NCBI RefSeq assembly: GCF_026242055.1
Contig: NZ_JAPJDL010000015.1
Coordinates: 124,001 to 188,000 of the forward strand
DNA length: 64,000 nucleotides
Source of the DNA: Lentzea sp. NEAU-D7
Lineage (GTDB): Bacteria; Actinomycetota; Actinomycetes; Mycobacteriales; Pseudonocardiaceae
Reading direction: 5' to 3'
In this document: piece after piece, positions 43,652 to 52,600 of the stretch
Numbering within the stretch: position 1 is the first letter of the stretch
How the letters are laid out: every line of letters starts with the position of its first letter
Notes under the pieces: generated by a model
The model's input: only the letters and a program-made list of their open reading frames with translations
Told to the model about the DNA's origin: nothing
The model's database searches: none
Position numbers and translations under genes: made by a program

Positions 43652-45036
43652 CCGCCGCCAAGACCCATCGCTCGGCAGACGAGATCGGCCGCACCGAGGC
43701 CGGTCCCCGTCCGCTGCCGGAGCTGGGATCGCAGAAGGTGGCCGCCGAGCTGTCCACTGTGGACACCACGCTGCCGAACGGCCTGCGCGTCATCGCCGTG
43801 CGCCGCGCCACGGTGCCGATGGTCGAGGTGCGGCTGCGCGTCCCGTTCGCGGACCCGGCCGGCACCAGCACCGGCTCCCGGCACGCCGCGGTGGCCGAGA
43901 TCCTCGCGAACACCGTGCTGACCGGCACCGAGAAGCGGTCGCGCGTGCAGATCGACACCGAACTGGCGCTGGTCGGCGGCGAGCTCGACGCCGTGGTCGA
44001 CCCGGAGCGCCTGAGCTTCACCGGCAACGCCCTGGCCTCGGGCCTCGGCACGGTGCTGGAGGTGCTGGCCGACGTCCTGACCGGTGCCTCCTACCCGGCC
44101 GAGGAGCTGGAGCGCGAGGGCGCCCGCCTGGTCGAGCGCATCACGATCGCCCGCTCGCAGCCGAGCGTCATCGCGCGCGAGGCGTTGCAGAAGGTCCTGT
44201 ACGGCGACCACCCGTACGCGAAGGAGATGCCGGAGGCCGACGAGGTCGCCGCCGTCACCCGCGACGACGTGGTGGCGTTGCACGCCAAGGCTCTGCTGCC
44301 GCGCGGCTCGGTCCTGGTCGTCGTCGGCGACGTCGAGCCCGCCGACGCCGTGGCGCAGATCGGCGAGGCGCTGGCGGCGTGGCAGGGCGACGGCGAGGCC
44401 GTCCAGCTGCCGCCGCTGCCGCAGGTGTCCGGTGGCGACGTGGTGCTCGTGCACCGCGCCGGCGCCGTGCAGTCGCAGATCCGCCTCGCGGCGCAGGCGA
44501 TCCCGCGCACCGACGAGCGCTACCCGGCGCTGCAGCTCGCGAACCTGGTCTACGGCGGGTTCTTCTCCTCGCGCCTGGTCGAGAACATCCGCGAGGACAA
44601 GGGCTACACCTACAGCGCCCGGTCTCACCCCGAGTTCACCGTGCACGGCGCGACGTTGCTGATCGACGCCGACACGGCCTCGGACGTGACGGCGGCGGCC
44701 CTGCTGGAGACCCGCTACGAGCTGGCGCGCCTCGGCCTCGTGCCGCCGTCGGAGTCCGAAGTGGACACCGCGCGCAGCTACGCCGTGGGCACGCTGCTCA
44801 CCAGCACGTCCTCGCAGGGCGGCCTGGCGTCGTTCCTCGTGAACCTCGTCGCGCTGGGTCTTGGCATCGACTGGCTGGTCGCGCACCCGCAGCGCCTCGC
44901 GGCCGTCACGCCGGAGCAGGTGGCCGCGGCCGCGCTGGAGTTCTTCGCCCCCGGCAACTTCACCGGCGTGCTCGTCGGTGACGCCGAGCTGCTCAAGCCG
45001 AAGCTGGCCGCGCTGGGCGGGGTCTCGTTCCAGTGA
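43648..45036 (+). CDS. M16 family peptidase, non-catalytic partner subunit
   Basis: A 462-residue M16 homologue whose zinc motif is absent: the expected HxxEH region reads 'GSRHAAVAEILANTVL'. It retains the substrate-binding Arg/Tyr region of partner chains, 'FFSSRLVENIREDKGYTYSA'. It should form the closed chamber of a heterodimeric peptidase with the product of 42368-43651. GTG overlaps join it to both neighbours, including NudC downstream. Confidence 0.9.
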   Translation: MTAAKTHRSADEIGRTEAGPRPLPELGSQKVAAELSTVDTTLPNGLRVIAVRRATVPMVEVRLRVPFADPAGTSTGSRHAAVAEILANTVLTGTEKRSRVQIDTELALVGGELDAVVDPERLSFTGNALASGLGTVLEVLADVLTGASYPAEELEREGARLVERITIARSQPSVIAREALQKVLYGDHPYAKEMPEADEVAAVTRDDVVALHAKALLPRGSVLVVVGDVEPADAVAQIGEALAAWQGDGEAVQLPPLPQVSGGDVVLVHRAGAVQSQIRLAAQAIPRTDERYPALQLANLVYGGFFSSRLVENIREDKGYTYSARSHPEFTVHGATLLIDADTASDVTAAALLETRYELARLGLVPPSESEVDTARSYAVGTLLTSTSSQGGLASFLVNLVALGLGIDWLVAHPQRLAAVTPEQVAAAALEFFAPGNFTGVLVGDAELLKPKLAALGGVSFQ

Positions 45037-45980
45037 CCTTCGAACTAGTCGGTCTGCCCGCGCTGTCGCGGTTCGCGGTCGACCGGTGCGAGCCGTTGCG
45101 CGGCGACGACGAGAAGCTCGCCGCGCTCTGGCCCAAGGCCCGGATGATCGTCGTCGACACGCGCGGCCGCACGCTGGTCGCCGATCGCGGCACGCGGCTG
45201 GCCGACCGGCCGGCCCAGGAGTTCGGCGACCAGCCGCCCGTGAACGCCGTCCTGCTCGGTGAGCAGGACGGCGTGGCCTGGTTCGCCGTGCTGATGCCCG
45301 CCGAGGACGGCGAGGTCGTGCCGGCGAGCCGCGCCTGGGGCCCGCCGGAGCTCACGGACGAGCCGCAGTGGCTCGACCTGCGGCAGGCCGGTGCGACCCT
45401 CGACGACATGTCGGCCGGGCTGTTCACCACGGCCGCCGCGCTGTTCCAGTGGCACCGCCTCGGCAAGTACTGCGCCAAGTGCGGGGCCAGGACGGTGCTG
45501 GAGAAGTCCGGCTGGACGTCGGTCTGCTCCGGGTGCGGCCGGGAGGAGTACCCGCGCACCGACGCGGCGGTGATCTGCCTCGTGCACGACGGTGCCGACC
45601 AGGTGCTCGTCGCCCGCGGGCCGGAGTGGCCGGAGGGCCGGTTCTCCGTGCTGGCCGGGTTCGTCGAGGCGGGCGAGTCGCTGGAGGCCTGCGTGGCGCG
45701 GGAGATCGCCGAGGAGGTCGGCGTCTCGGTGCGGGACATCCGGTACCTCGGGTCCCAGCCCTGGCCGTTCCCGCGGTCGTTGATGATCGGGTTCGAGGCC
45801 GTGGCCGATCCCGCGGAGCCGTTGCGGCTCGCCGAGGGCGAGATCGCCGAGGCCAAGTGGGTGACGCGGGCCGACGTCCGCAAGTCGATCGAGGAACCGG
45901 GCAGCGTTCCCGGGCTCGGCCTCGCCGGTGGTGCGTCGATCGCGTTCCGGATGCTGCAGAGCTGGTCCGTCTCGGCGTAG
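45033..45980 (+). CDS. nudC: NADH pyrophosphatase (Nudix, NudC)
   Basis: A 315-residue NudC with a zinc ribbon (C147, C150, C165, C168), a Nudix box at 209-231 ('GFVEAGESLEACVAREIAEE') and the NADH-specificity motif SQPWPFPRS (241-249). It hydrolyses NAD(H) to NMN(H) and AMP and in bacteria can also remove the NAD cap from RNA. GTG 45033 overlaps the preceding stop. It is the last gene of the M16 operon, a linkage not explained by function. Confidence 0.95.
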   Translation: MTFELVGLPALSRFAVDRCEPLRGDDEKLAALWPKARMIVVDTRGRTLVADRGTRLADRPAQEFGDQPPVNAVLLGEQDGVAWFAVLMPAEDGEVVPASRAWGPPELTDEPQWLDLRQAGATLDDMSAGLFTTAAALFQWHRLGKYCAKCGARTVLEKSGWTSVCSGCGREEYPRTDAAVICLVHDGADQVLVARGPEWPEGRFSVLAGFVEAGESLEACVAREIAEEVGVSVRDIRYLGSQPWPFPRSLMIGFEAVADPAEPLRLAEGEIAEAKWVTRADVRKSIEEPGSVPGLGLAGGASIAFRMLQSWSVSA

Positions 45981-46003
45981 GCCGTGCCGGACAGGTCAGG
46001 TCC

Positions 46004-47209
46004 TCACCGCGGTCCGATCCAGGACAGGTGGCCGTCCGGGCGGACGGTGGCCTCCACGCCGTCCAGCACGGTGGTGGTGCCCTTGCCGGACGACAGGTCG
46101 AGGCCCGGCAGGAACGTGCCGGCCAGCGGGTGGTCGCAGCCGGTCTCGTAGCGGATGTCGGTGCCCTGGACCATCGCCGAGATCCGGGCCTTGACCTCGG
46201 GGAGGTCGAGCAGGTCGCTGAAGAGCGCGTGCAGCTCGCGTGACCGCGGGTCGGGCCGGGTCAGCGCCACCTGGGCCAGGGTGTTGCGCAGGACCCGGTC
46301 TCCCACGGGATGCCGTTCGGCGGTGTAGGTGTCGAGGAGGGCGGAGTCGCCCGTGGCGAGCTTCCAGCCCAGGTTGAAGGCGTCCTGCAGGCCGAGGTTG
46401 AGGCCCTGGCCGCCGAACGGCGAGTGGACGTGCGCGGCGTCGCCCGCCAGCAGGACGTCGCCCCGGCGGTAGGTGGTGACCTGGCGGGTGTTGTCGGTCC
46501 AGGTGGTGGCGGTGTGGACGCGGGTGATCCGGACGTCGCGGCCGCTCACCCGGCGCAGCGCGGCCTCCAGGTTCTCGCGGGTGACCTCGCGGGTCGCCGG
46601 CGGGCCGTCGTACTCGATGAGCATGATCCGCCCCTGGAGCGGACCGGACGCGTGCACGCCCGCCGGGGTGCGGTGCCAGCCGTTCGGCAGGTCGCCGTCG
46701 ACGTCGGCGATCGCCTGGTAGCCGGTGAGGGTGGGGCCGGTACCGGGGAAGTCGAAGCCCGCGAGCCCGCGGACGGTGCTGCGGCCGCCGTCGCAGCCGA
46801 CGACGTACTCCGAGCCCAGGTCCAGGCCGGTCACCTCGACACCGCGGCGGATCTCCACGCCCAGATCGCGGGCGCGGGCCTCGAGGATGCGCTCCAGTGC
46901 CTGCTGCGACAGCATCACGAGCGGCAGACCGTCCAGTTTGAACAGTCCGGCGAAGTGTCCTGTCGAGCCGCGGCTGTTCCACGCGAGCCGGGTCGCCTCC
47001 TCCTCGCTCGCGGCGTCGACGGCGGGAGCGAAGCCCCGCATGGCGAGCATCTCGTAGGTGCGGCCGCTGATCATCTGCGCCTTGATGGTGTCCGCCCGGG
47101 TCGTCAGTCGTTCCAGCACGGTGGTGCGGACGCCGTGCAGGGCCAGCTCGCACGCCAGCAGGAGGCCCACCGGACCGGCGCCGACGACGGTGACGTCTGA
47201 AGTTTTCAT
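46004..47209 (-). CDS. FAD-dependent monooxygenase (PheA/TetX-type hydroxylase)
   Basis: A 401-residue flavoprotein with the FAD GxGxxG motif 'VTVVGAGPVGLLLACELA', the DG motif in 'VVGCDGGRSTVRGLAGFDF' and the GD motif 'VLLAGDAAHVHSPFGGQGLN'. It resembles aromatic hydroxylases and tetracycline- or rifampicin-type monooxygenases. It has no C-terminal thioredoxin-like domain, so it is a short form. ATG 47209 is used; two Met codons at 47218 and 47245 are possible but would run through the palindrome. Control by the divergent MarR regulator is likely; a role in detoxifying an aromatic compound is inferred. Confidence 0.85.
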   Translation of the reverse strand: MKTSDVTVVGAGPVGLLLACELALHGVRTTVLERLTTRADTIKAQMISGRTYEMLAMRGFAPAVDAASEEEATRLAWNSRGSTGHFAGLFKLDGLPLVMLSQQALERILEARARDLGVEIRRGVEVTGLDLGSEYVVGCDGGRSTVRGLAGFDFPGTGPTLTGYQAIADVDGDLPNGWHRTPAGVHASGPLQGRIMLIEYDGPPATREVTRENLEAALRRVSGRDVRITRVHTATTWTDNTRQVTTYRRGDVLLAGDAAHVHSPFGGQGLNLGLQDAFNLGWKLATGDSALLDTYTAERHPVGDRVLRNTLAQVALTRPDPRSRELHALFSDLLDLPEVKARISAMVQGTDIRYETGCDHPLAGTFLPGLDLSSGKGTTTVLDGVEATVRPDGHLSWIGPR

Positions 47210-47253
47210 GCTCAACATTTGAGCGTGAAAACGTCTCGTCGTCAAACCTGTTT
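47210..47253. promoter_or_regulatory. MarR-type operators between the monooxygenase and marR genes
   Basis: GCTCAA-CAT-TTGAGC (47210-47224) is a perfect palindrome directly abutting the monooxygenase start codon. A second, AAAC-CT-GTTT (47244-47253), lies just before the -10 of the MarR gene. TTGA/TCAA-type half-sites are typical for MarR repressors, so joint control and autoregulation are inferred. Confidence 0.65.
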
Positions 47254-47268
47254 TAGGATGGGACGGTG
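47254..47268 (+). promoter_or_regulatory. Leaderless promoter of the marR gene
   Basis: TAGGAT (47254-47259) lies 6 bp before GTG 47266 with no Shine-Dalgarno. Confidence 0.55.
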
Positions 47269-47733
47269 ACGGAGCCGATCTACTCGTGGCTGTACGTGCA
47301 GCAGGGCGTGGACGCCGTGAAGGCCGCGATGGGGCGGCGCATGGAGGCCGAAGCGGGCTGCTCGCTGCTCGAACACGTGGCGCTCTACCAGCTGCACCAC
47401 AACGGCGGGCGGCTGCAGATGTCCGAGCTCGTCGACCTGCTCGACGTCAGCCCGTCCGGGGTCACGCGGCTGATCGAGCGGCTGGTCAAGCGCGGCTGGG
47501 TCGTCCGGGAGCAGCCCGCGGACAACCGGCGGCTGGTCATCGCCGTGCTCACGCCCGAGGGCGAGGAGGCGTGCGTGGGGACGACGGCACAGGTGTACCG
47601 GGCGTCGCTGGCCGAGGAGTTCACCGGCCTGCTGAGCGAACGCGACCTCGCCGACCTGCGCCGGATCGGGCGCAAGCTGATGGAGGGGCACGACCGCTGG
47701 GACGTGAAGAGGTTCGCGCCCTCAGAGGAGTGA
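47266..47733 (+). CDS. MarR family transcriptional regulator
   Basis: A 155-residue winged-helix regulator: 'HHNGGRLQMSELVDLLDVSP' and 'VTRLIERLVKRGWVVREQ' form the helix-turn-helix, and 'DNRRLVIAVLTPEGEE' the wing with the conserved D-x-R. It is divergent from the monooxygenase, which it probably represses until a phenolic or drug-like ligand binds. Its last 12 bp overlap the convergent jetD gene. Confidence 0.9.
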   Translation: MTEPIYSWLYVQQGVDAVKAAMGRRMEAEAGCSLLEHVALYQLHHNGGRLQMSELVDLLDVSPSGVTRLIERLVKRGWVVREQPADNRRLVIAVLTPEGEEACVGTTAQVYRASLAEEFTGLLSERDLADLRRIGRKLMEGHDRWDVKRFAPSEE

Positions 47734-48738
47734 CGGCAGCAGGTGCTCCTCGGTGACCACCAGGCCCGTCGTGGCCATGGTCTCCGCGAGGTCGGGGTCC
47801 CAGCTCGCGGTCTCCGGGCGGCTGTTCAGCGTCGGCAGCTCCACGCCGCGCGCGATCGACGTGGCCACGGCCTCGCGGTAGTCGGCCGCCGACATCCGCC
47901 ACGGCGTTCCCCCGGTCCAGGCGAGGACCTCGTTCACCGTGCGGATGCCGTCGGGCGTGAAGTCGTTGTGGCACAGGACGGTCTTGCCGTCGAGGTGGTG
48001 CTTCGCCTGCGGGGTGAGGCCGTCCGGCAGGACCATCAACGGGCCCGGCACACCGGACTCGAGCAGGCGCGGGCTGCGGACGACCGTGATCTCCGGGACG
48101 TCGAGGGTGTCGTTGAGCGTCAGATAGCCCCGCGAGGTGAGGACCGGACCGCTGTAGGCGTCGGGCAGGACACCGGAGCGTTCGAAGTCGGTCCCGGCCA
48201 GCCGCAGGGCCTTGCCGACGACGCGCGCCAGCGGGCGGCCGTCGTCCAGGTCGTTGCCCGCCAGGGCGAACCGCGTGGTCCAGCGGCGCGGTTCGGGGCT
48301 GAGCTGCGCGAGGATCGCCGCGGCCTGGTTCGCGATCATCGGCAACGCGGGCTGCGGGATCTTGCCGTACCGGCGGACGTGCTCGATCCACTCCGCGGCC
48401 CAGGGCGCGTGGAGCAGCCCGTGCTCGCGCAACGCGAACCTCAGCACGGCGTCCGCGGTCGACGACTCCTGCTCCGTCGACATGCCCAACGGCTTGCCGT
48501 GCACGGACTCCAGCACCTCGGGCAACGAGCTGCCGTGCGCGCGGATGTGTTCGTCCAGGCGCGCCAGCGAGATCTGCCGGCGCGCCGGGTGCGCGATCGG
48601 CTTGCGCAGCAGCTCACCCAGGACGGTGGCGGTGCTCGCGTCCTCGACGCGGAAGCTGAACGCCGACCGGCCACCGCCTTCCGCCGTCTCGCGGGCGAGG
48701 CGCCAGAACTCGGCGAGCTCGGGCTGGTCCATGTTCAC
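47722..48738 (-). CDS. jetD: Wadjet type II component JetD (DUF2399 / TIGR02679), toprim-like nuclease subunit
   Basis: A 338-residue protein matching TIGR02679 throughout: an N-terminal DUF3323-like part ('FRVEDASTATVLGELL', 'SLPEVLESVHGKPLG') and a C-terminal DUF2399 toprim-like part ('YLTLNDTLD', 'VLCHNDFTPDGIRT', 'LNSRPETASWDPDLAETM', 'VTEEHLLPSLL'). The acidic pair in 'NDFTPDG' fits the toprim metal site. In Wadjet, JetD is the nuclease that cuts plasmid DNA extruded by the JetABC SMC complex. It normally follows jetC directly; here two opposite-strand genes lie between. GTG 48738 has a leaderless-type -10 and no ribosome site. Confidence 0.85.
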   Translation of the reverse strand: MNMDQPELAEFWRLARETAEGGGRSAFSFRVEDASTATVLGELLRKPIAHPARRQISLARLDEHIRAHGSSLPEVLESVHGKPLGMSTEQESSTADAVLRFALREHGLLHAPWAAEWIEHVRRYGKIPQPALPMIANQAAAILAQLSPEPRRWTTRFALAGNDLDDGRPLARVVGKALRLAGTDFERSGVLPDAYSGPVLTSRGYLTLNDTLDVPEITVVRSPRLLESGVPGPLMVLPDGLTPQAKHHLDGKTVLCHNDFTPDGIRTVNEVLAWTGGTPWRMSAADYREAVATSIARGVELPTLNSRPETASWDPDLAETMATTGLVVTEEHLLPSLL

Positions 48739-48744
48739 GGCACC

Positions 48745-48754
48745 AGCCTAGTTT
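48745..48754. promoter_or_regulatory. Overlapping divergent -10 elements of jetD and the toxin gene
   Basis: TAGGCT on the minus strand (48745-48750) is 6 bp from the jetD GTG. TAGTTT on the plus strand (48749-48754) is 11 bp before the toxin GTG 48766. The two hexamers share two base pairs, so polymerase could occupy only one promoter at a time. Confidence 0.45.
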
Positions 48755-48765
48755 CCTGATTCACC

Positions 48766-49152
48766 GTGCGCCGATGCCGGTTGTCGGTACCGTGCGTGAC
48801 GGGGAGGACGCGGGCGCTGCAGCGTGAGAACGAGTCGGCCACCACGCTCGCCCAGGCCGGGTACAAGGTGGAGCAGAACCCGTCCGTACCGGGTGACAAG
48901 AACCCCGACTACCGCATCGAGGGCCGGGTCTTCGACAACGTCGCCCCGAACACCGACAGGCCGCGCAACGTCGCCGACCGGATCCTGAAGAAGGTCGAGG
49001 CGGAGCAGACCGAACGGGTCGTGGTCAACCTGGCCGACAGCAACGTCAGTGCCGACGCACTGCGCGCCCAGTTGCGCGACTGGCCGATCGAAGGGCGGAA
49101 GGAAGCCATCGTGATCGACAAGAATGGCAACGTGCTCCACATCTACCCGTAG
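48766..49152 (+). CDS. CdiA-CT-like tRNA nuclease toxin domain, without delivery domains
   Basis: A 128-residue protein that is almost entirely one toxin domain of the CdiA C-terminal tRNase kind (PD-(D/E)xK-like). The signature runs 'RENESATTLAQAGYKVEQNP', 'KNPDYRIEGRVFDNVAP', 'RVVVNLADSN' and ends 'IVIDKNGNVLHIYP'. Candidate active residues are E and D in the first two segments. Such domains normally cap long CdiA, Rhs or polymorphic-toxin proteins; here an in-frame stop at 48757-48759 bounds the gene and no secretion or pretoxin domain exists. It is therefore an orphan or captured toxin. A likely immunity gene follows after 15 bp. Toxicity is inferred from family only. Confidence 0.72.
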   Translation: MRRCRLSVPCVTGRTRALQRENESATTLAQAGYKVEQNPSVPGDKNPDYRIEGRVFDNVAPNTDRPRNVADRILKKVEAEQTERVVVNLADSNVSADALRAQLRDWPIEGRKEAIVIDKNGNVLHIYP

Positions 49153-49167
49153 GCGAGGAAAGACCAG

Positions 49168-49629
49168 ATGGCCCTCTCGTACAGCCTCGACATCGCGACC
49201 ACGCTGCCCGCGGACCAGGTCGCGCGCCGGCTACCCGTGTTGCCGGGCGATCCGGAGGTCACGCTGGGCCAGCTCCTCGAGGGCGTGGCCGTCGCGGAGG
49301 GCACGTGGGTCCGGGTCGGCCCGGCCAAGCCCCGCCCGTGGAGCGTCGTCGAGTCCGACCTCGGGTTCGCACCGACGGTCTGGGTCGTGTTCCGGCTGTC
49401 CAAGGAGAACGACATCACCCGGCAGCTCGACGCCGTGGTCCGGCGGACGGTCGAGGTGCTCGACCAGGTTCCCGGCGACGCGGTGCTGCACTTCGACTAC
49501 GAGGTCGTGTGGCTGGTTCGCCGCGGCGGCGAGCTGAGCCTGAACGACCGCGACGACATCTGGACGCCGGCGCGGCTCGCCTCGGTGGGGCAGCGCCCCC
49601 ACCGCCGCGGCACCCCCTCGTTCAGCTAG
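49168..49629 (+). CDS. SitI3-like immunity protein candidate
   Basis: A 153-residue soluble protein starting 'MALSYSLDIATTLPADQVA', a pattern of SitI3-type immunity proteins, with 'VWVVFRLSKENDITRQ' and 'VLHFDYEVVWLVRRGGE' later. GAGGAAAG gives ATG 49168 a strong ribosome site. The short spacing after the toxin gene and shared strand support an immunity role. It ends five bases before the jetC stop on the other strand. If the family call is wrong it remains a small cytoplasmic toxin partner by position. Confidence 0.6.
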   Translation: MALSYSLDIATTLPADQVARRLPVLPGDPEVTLGQLLEGVAVAEGTWVRVGPAKPRPWSVVESDLGFAPTVWVVFRLSKENDITRQLDAVVRRTVEVLDQVPGDAVLHFDYEVVWLVRRGGELSLNDRDDIWTPARLASVGQRPHRRGTPSFS

Positions 49630-49634
49630 CCCTT

Positions 49635-52600
49635 CTAGGGGTCGACCCGGTCCAGGCCCGCGCCGTCCCACGTGGTCTGCGTGCACGCGACGCCCCGGCC
49701 GTTCTTGGGGCGCAGCACGTCGAAGATGTGCATGCGCGGGATCTTGTCCGACACGCCCCAGCCGCTCGGCCAGGTGATCACCCAGTCCATGTCGAGGTCG
49801 ACCAGCAGGCCCAGCATCCGCGCGATGGTCGGGTCGTCGAGACGTTCGAAGGCCTCGTCGAGCAGCACCAGGCGCAGCGGGTCGAACTCGTCGCTGACCG
49901 CGTCGTAGAAGCTCGCCGCGGCCGCGAACAGCGTCACGTACGAGATCAGGCGGGTCTCGCCGGACGAGAGCTGCCTGAGCCGCCGCTCACGCGGGTTGCC
50001 GTCCGGGCCGGTGTCGGCGACGGTCACGGTGAACTGGTGCCACGTGCGGTAGTCGAGGGCGCGCGACAGGATCTCGGCGTAGCCGCCGGAGTGCGCGTCC
50101 CGCTCGTTCTCGATGCGTTCGGTGAAGACGCGGCGCAGCGTGGCGTCCTGTTCGGGCGTGCGCTCGCCGAACGGCAGCCGCACCAGCGCAAGCGCTTGCC
50201 GCGTCGAGTCGTCGAGGGCGCCCGACGACTTCCAGGCCAGCTTGACGTGCACGCCCTGGCTGGACCGGGCCTGGCCGAGCACCTCGTTCATGCGCTTGGT
50301 CAGGGCCTCGGCGACGGTGATCTGGCCGCGCAGCCACTCGGCCAGGTCGCGGATCAGGTAGTCGGCGAAGATGCCCTGGTACCGCTCGTCGAGGAACCCG
50401 CGCTGCTCGGCCAGCTTCGCGGTGACCTGGCGGGCGGCGACGGCGACGGGCTTCGCGCCCTCCTCGCCGGTCACGGTGACGGTGAGCAGACCGGCGTGCT
50501 GTTCGGCGGCGATGTCGTGGCTGCCGGCCAACGAGGTCTGCAACGCCTGCAGCTTCGCGATCACGGTGGCCTCGGTGCCGCCGCGCCGGTCCGGGGTCTC
50601 GGCGATGGCCTGGCGCACCAGGGCTTCCTCGGGTGCCTCGGGGAAGGCGGCGGCCAGCAGGCCGGGGGCGCGGACGGTCGCCCGGAAGTTCCCCGCGGCC
50701 CGCTCGAGCGCCTCGGAGGCGTCGGCGACCTGCGCGGAGTTGTTCTCCAGCAACGCTTCCAGTTTCGCGGCCTGCTCGCGCGCGGTCGTGATGCCCTCGC
50801 GCACGCCCTTGAGGTCCGCGCGCATCTTCTTGCGCGACTTCTCCAGCTGCGTGAGCTGCTCGCTGATCTCCTTGGCCTCGCCGCCGACCGCGTCGGTCAG
50901 CTCGGCCAGCGTTCCGGCCTGGGCCGCGTGGTCCACGCAGCGGGCGTCGGCGTCGGCCTCCGCGGTCTGCCGGTCGGCGACGGCCTCGTGGTAGCGGTGC
51001 GAGGCGTCGGTGAGGTCGGAGATCGTGCCCTGGCAACGCCTCTTCACCGCGTCACCGAGCAGGTCGGCGGTCCGCTGGGCCTCCGAGGCCGCGGCCTGGG
51101 CCTGGCGCAGCGCCTCGGTGTCGGACGACAGGTCGGCGTCGCCCGCCTGCCGGGTCAGCTCGGCGCGCGCGGCCTCGAGCCGGGAGTTGGCGTTCTCCAG
51201 GGCGTCCCGCAGCTCGAACGTGCGCTGCTGGGCCCGCGCGGCCGACTCCTCGGCGGCCTGGACGCGGCTGTGCTTCGCGATCAGCTCGCCGTCGCCGGGG
51301 AACGCCGCGAGGTGCGCCTCCCAGGTGGCGACGTGCTCGTGGGCGCGGGCCAGTTCGTCCTCGGCGGTGCCGAGCCGGGCGCGCAGGTCGGCGAGCTCTT
51401 CTTCCAGGGCGGCGATGCGGCGGCCGCGGGCGGCTTCCCGCGCGCCCGCGCCGATGAACTCGGCCTCGGGCTTGGTCCAGCGGCCGGTCAGCACGCCCGT
51501 GCGCCAGTCGCCGGTGGTGGTCATGTCGTCCAGCGACACCGCCGTGAGCAGGTCGGCGACGAAGGACTCCGGCACCGGCGAGCCCTCGACGGCCGGGACG
51601 AGGTAGTCGGCCAGGGAACGGCCGTCGACGGCGGGCCTCGGGACGGCCAGGACGTCGCTCAGGTCGGCGTCGGCCGTGGTCACCCAGGCGTCCAGCAACC
51701 CGCTCGCCTGCAACGCGGCCTCGAGCCCTGCCCGTTCGTCGTCGGTCAGCGCCGGCACGAAGTCGACCAGCCGGTAGAAGGGCGCACCGGCCGCGGGGTC
51801 GCGGTCCGCCGACGTGTACTGGCCCGGCACCGGCATCCGCTCGTCGCCCGAACGCAGGCCGACGAGCTCCTCGTCGAGCGTGTCGAGCCGCGCCCGCAGT
51901 TCGGCGCGCTGCTGGGTGAACGCGTGCGCGGCGTCGCGAGCCGCCTGCACGAGCGGCGCCGCCCAGTCGCGGGCGGTCGTGCTCAGCGTCCTCGCGACGG
52001 CCGGATCGGCGGTCTGCGGAAGCTGAAGGGCCTCGGCAGGACGTTCGTCGAGCAGCGGGCCGCTCGACGTCCACACCTCGACCTGCTCCAGCCAGGCCTG
52101 CACGACCTCGGCCAGCTCCTGCACCTCCTGGTTGCGCAACGAGGTCGATTCGGTCGCGCCGAGCTGGGCGTCGCGGGCCTTCTGCCGCAACGACTCCACC
52201 TCGCGCTGCTGCGCGTCCAGGGCCAGCGCCTGCTCGTGCAGCGCCAGGGCGAGCGCACCCCGTTGGCGCGCCAGGGAAGCGATGCCCGACGTCTGGTCGA
52301 TCACCGACGTCAGCGCGGCCAGCACGTCCTCGGTCGCGGCGGCCGGGGGCACGCGGCGTTCGATCGGCAGCGGTCCGGCCTCGGGGTCCGGCTTGGCCCG
52401 CACCGAGGCCGTGGTCGCGGTGGCCTCGGCCGCCGGGACCTGCGGCACGTCCGGCGCGAGATCGGGGTCCATGCCCGCGAGGCGCAGGTTCTCGCGCAAC
52501 GGCTCGCTCAGCGCGTCGGCTGCCTGGAGGTCCTCGGCGAGGCGGCGCAGCAGGCGCAGCACGTTGTCGACGGCCGCCTCCTCCTGGGCGCGCTGGCGAT

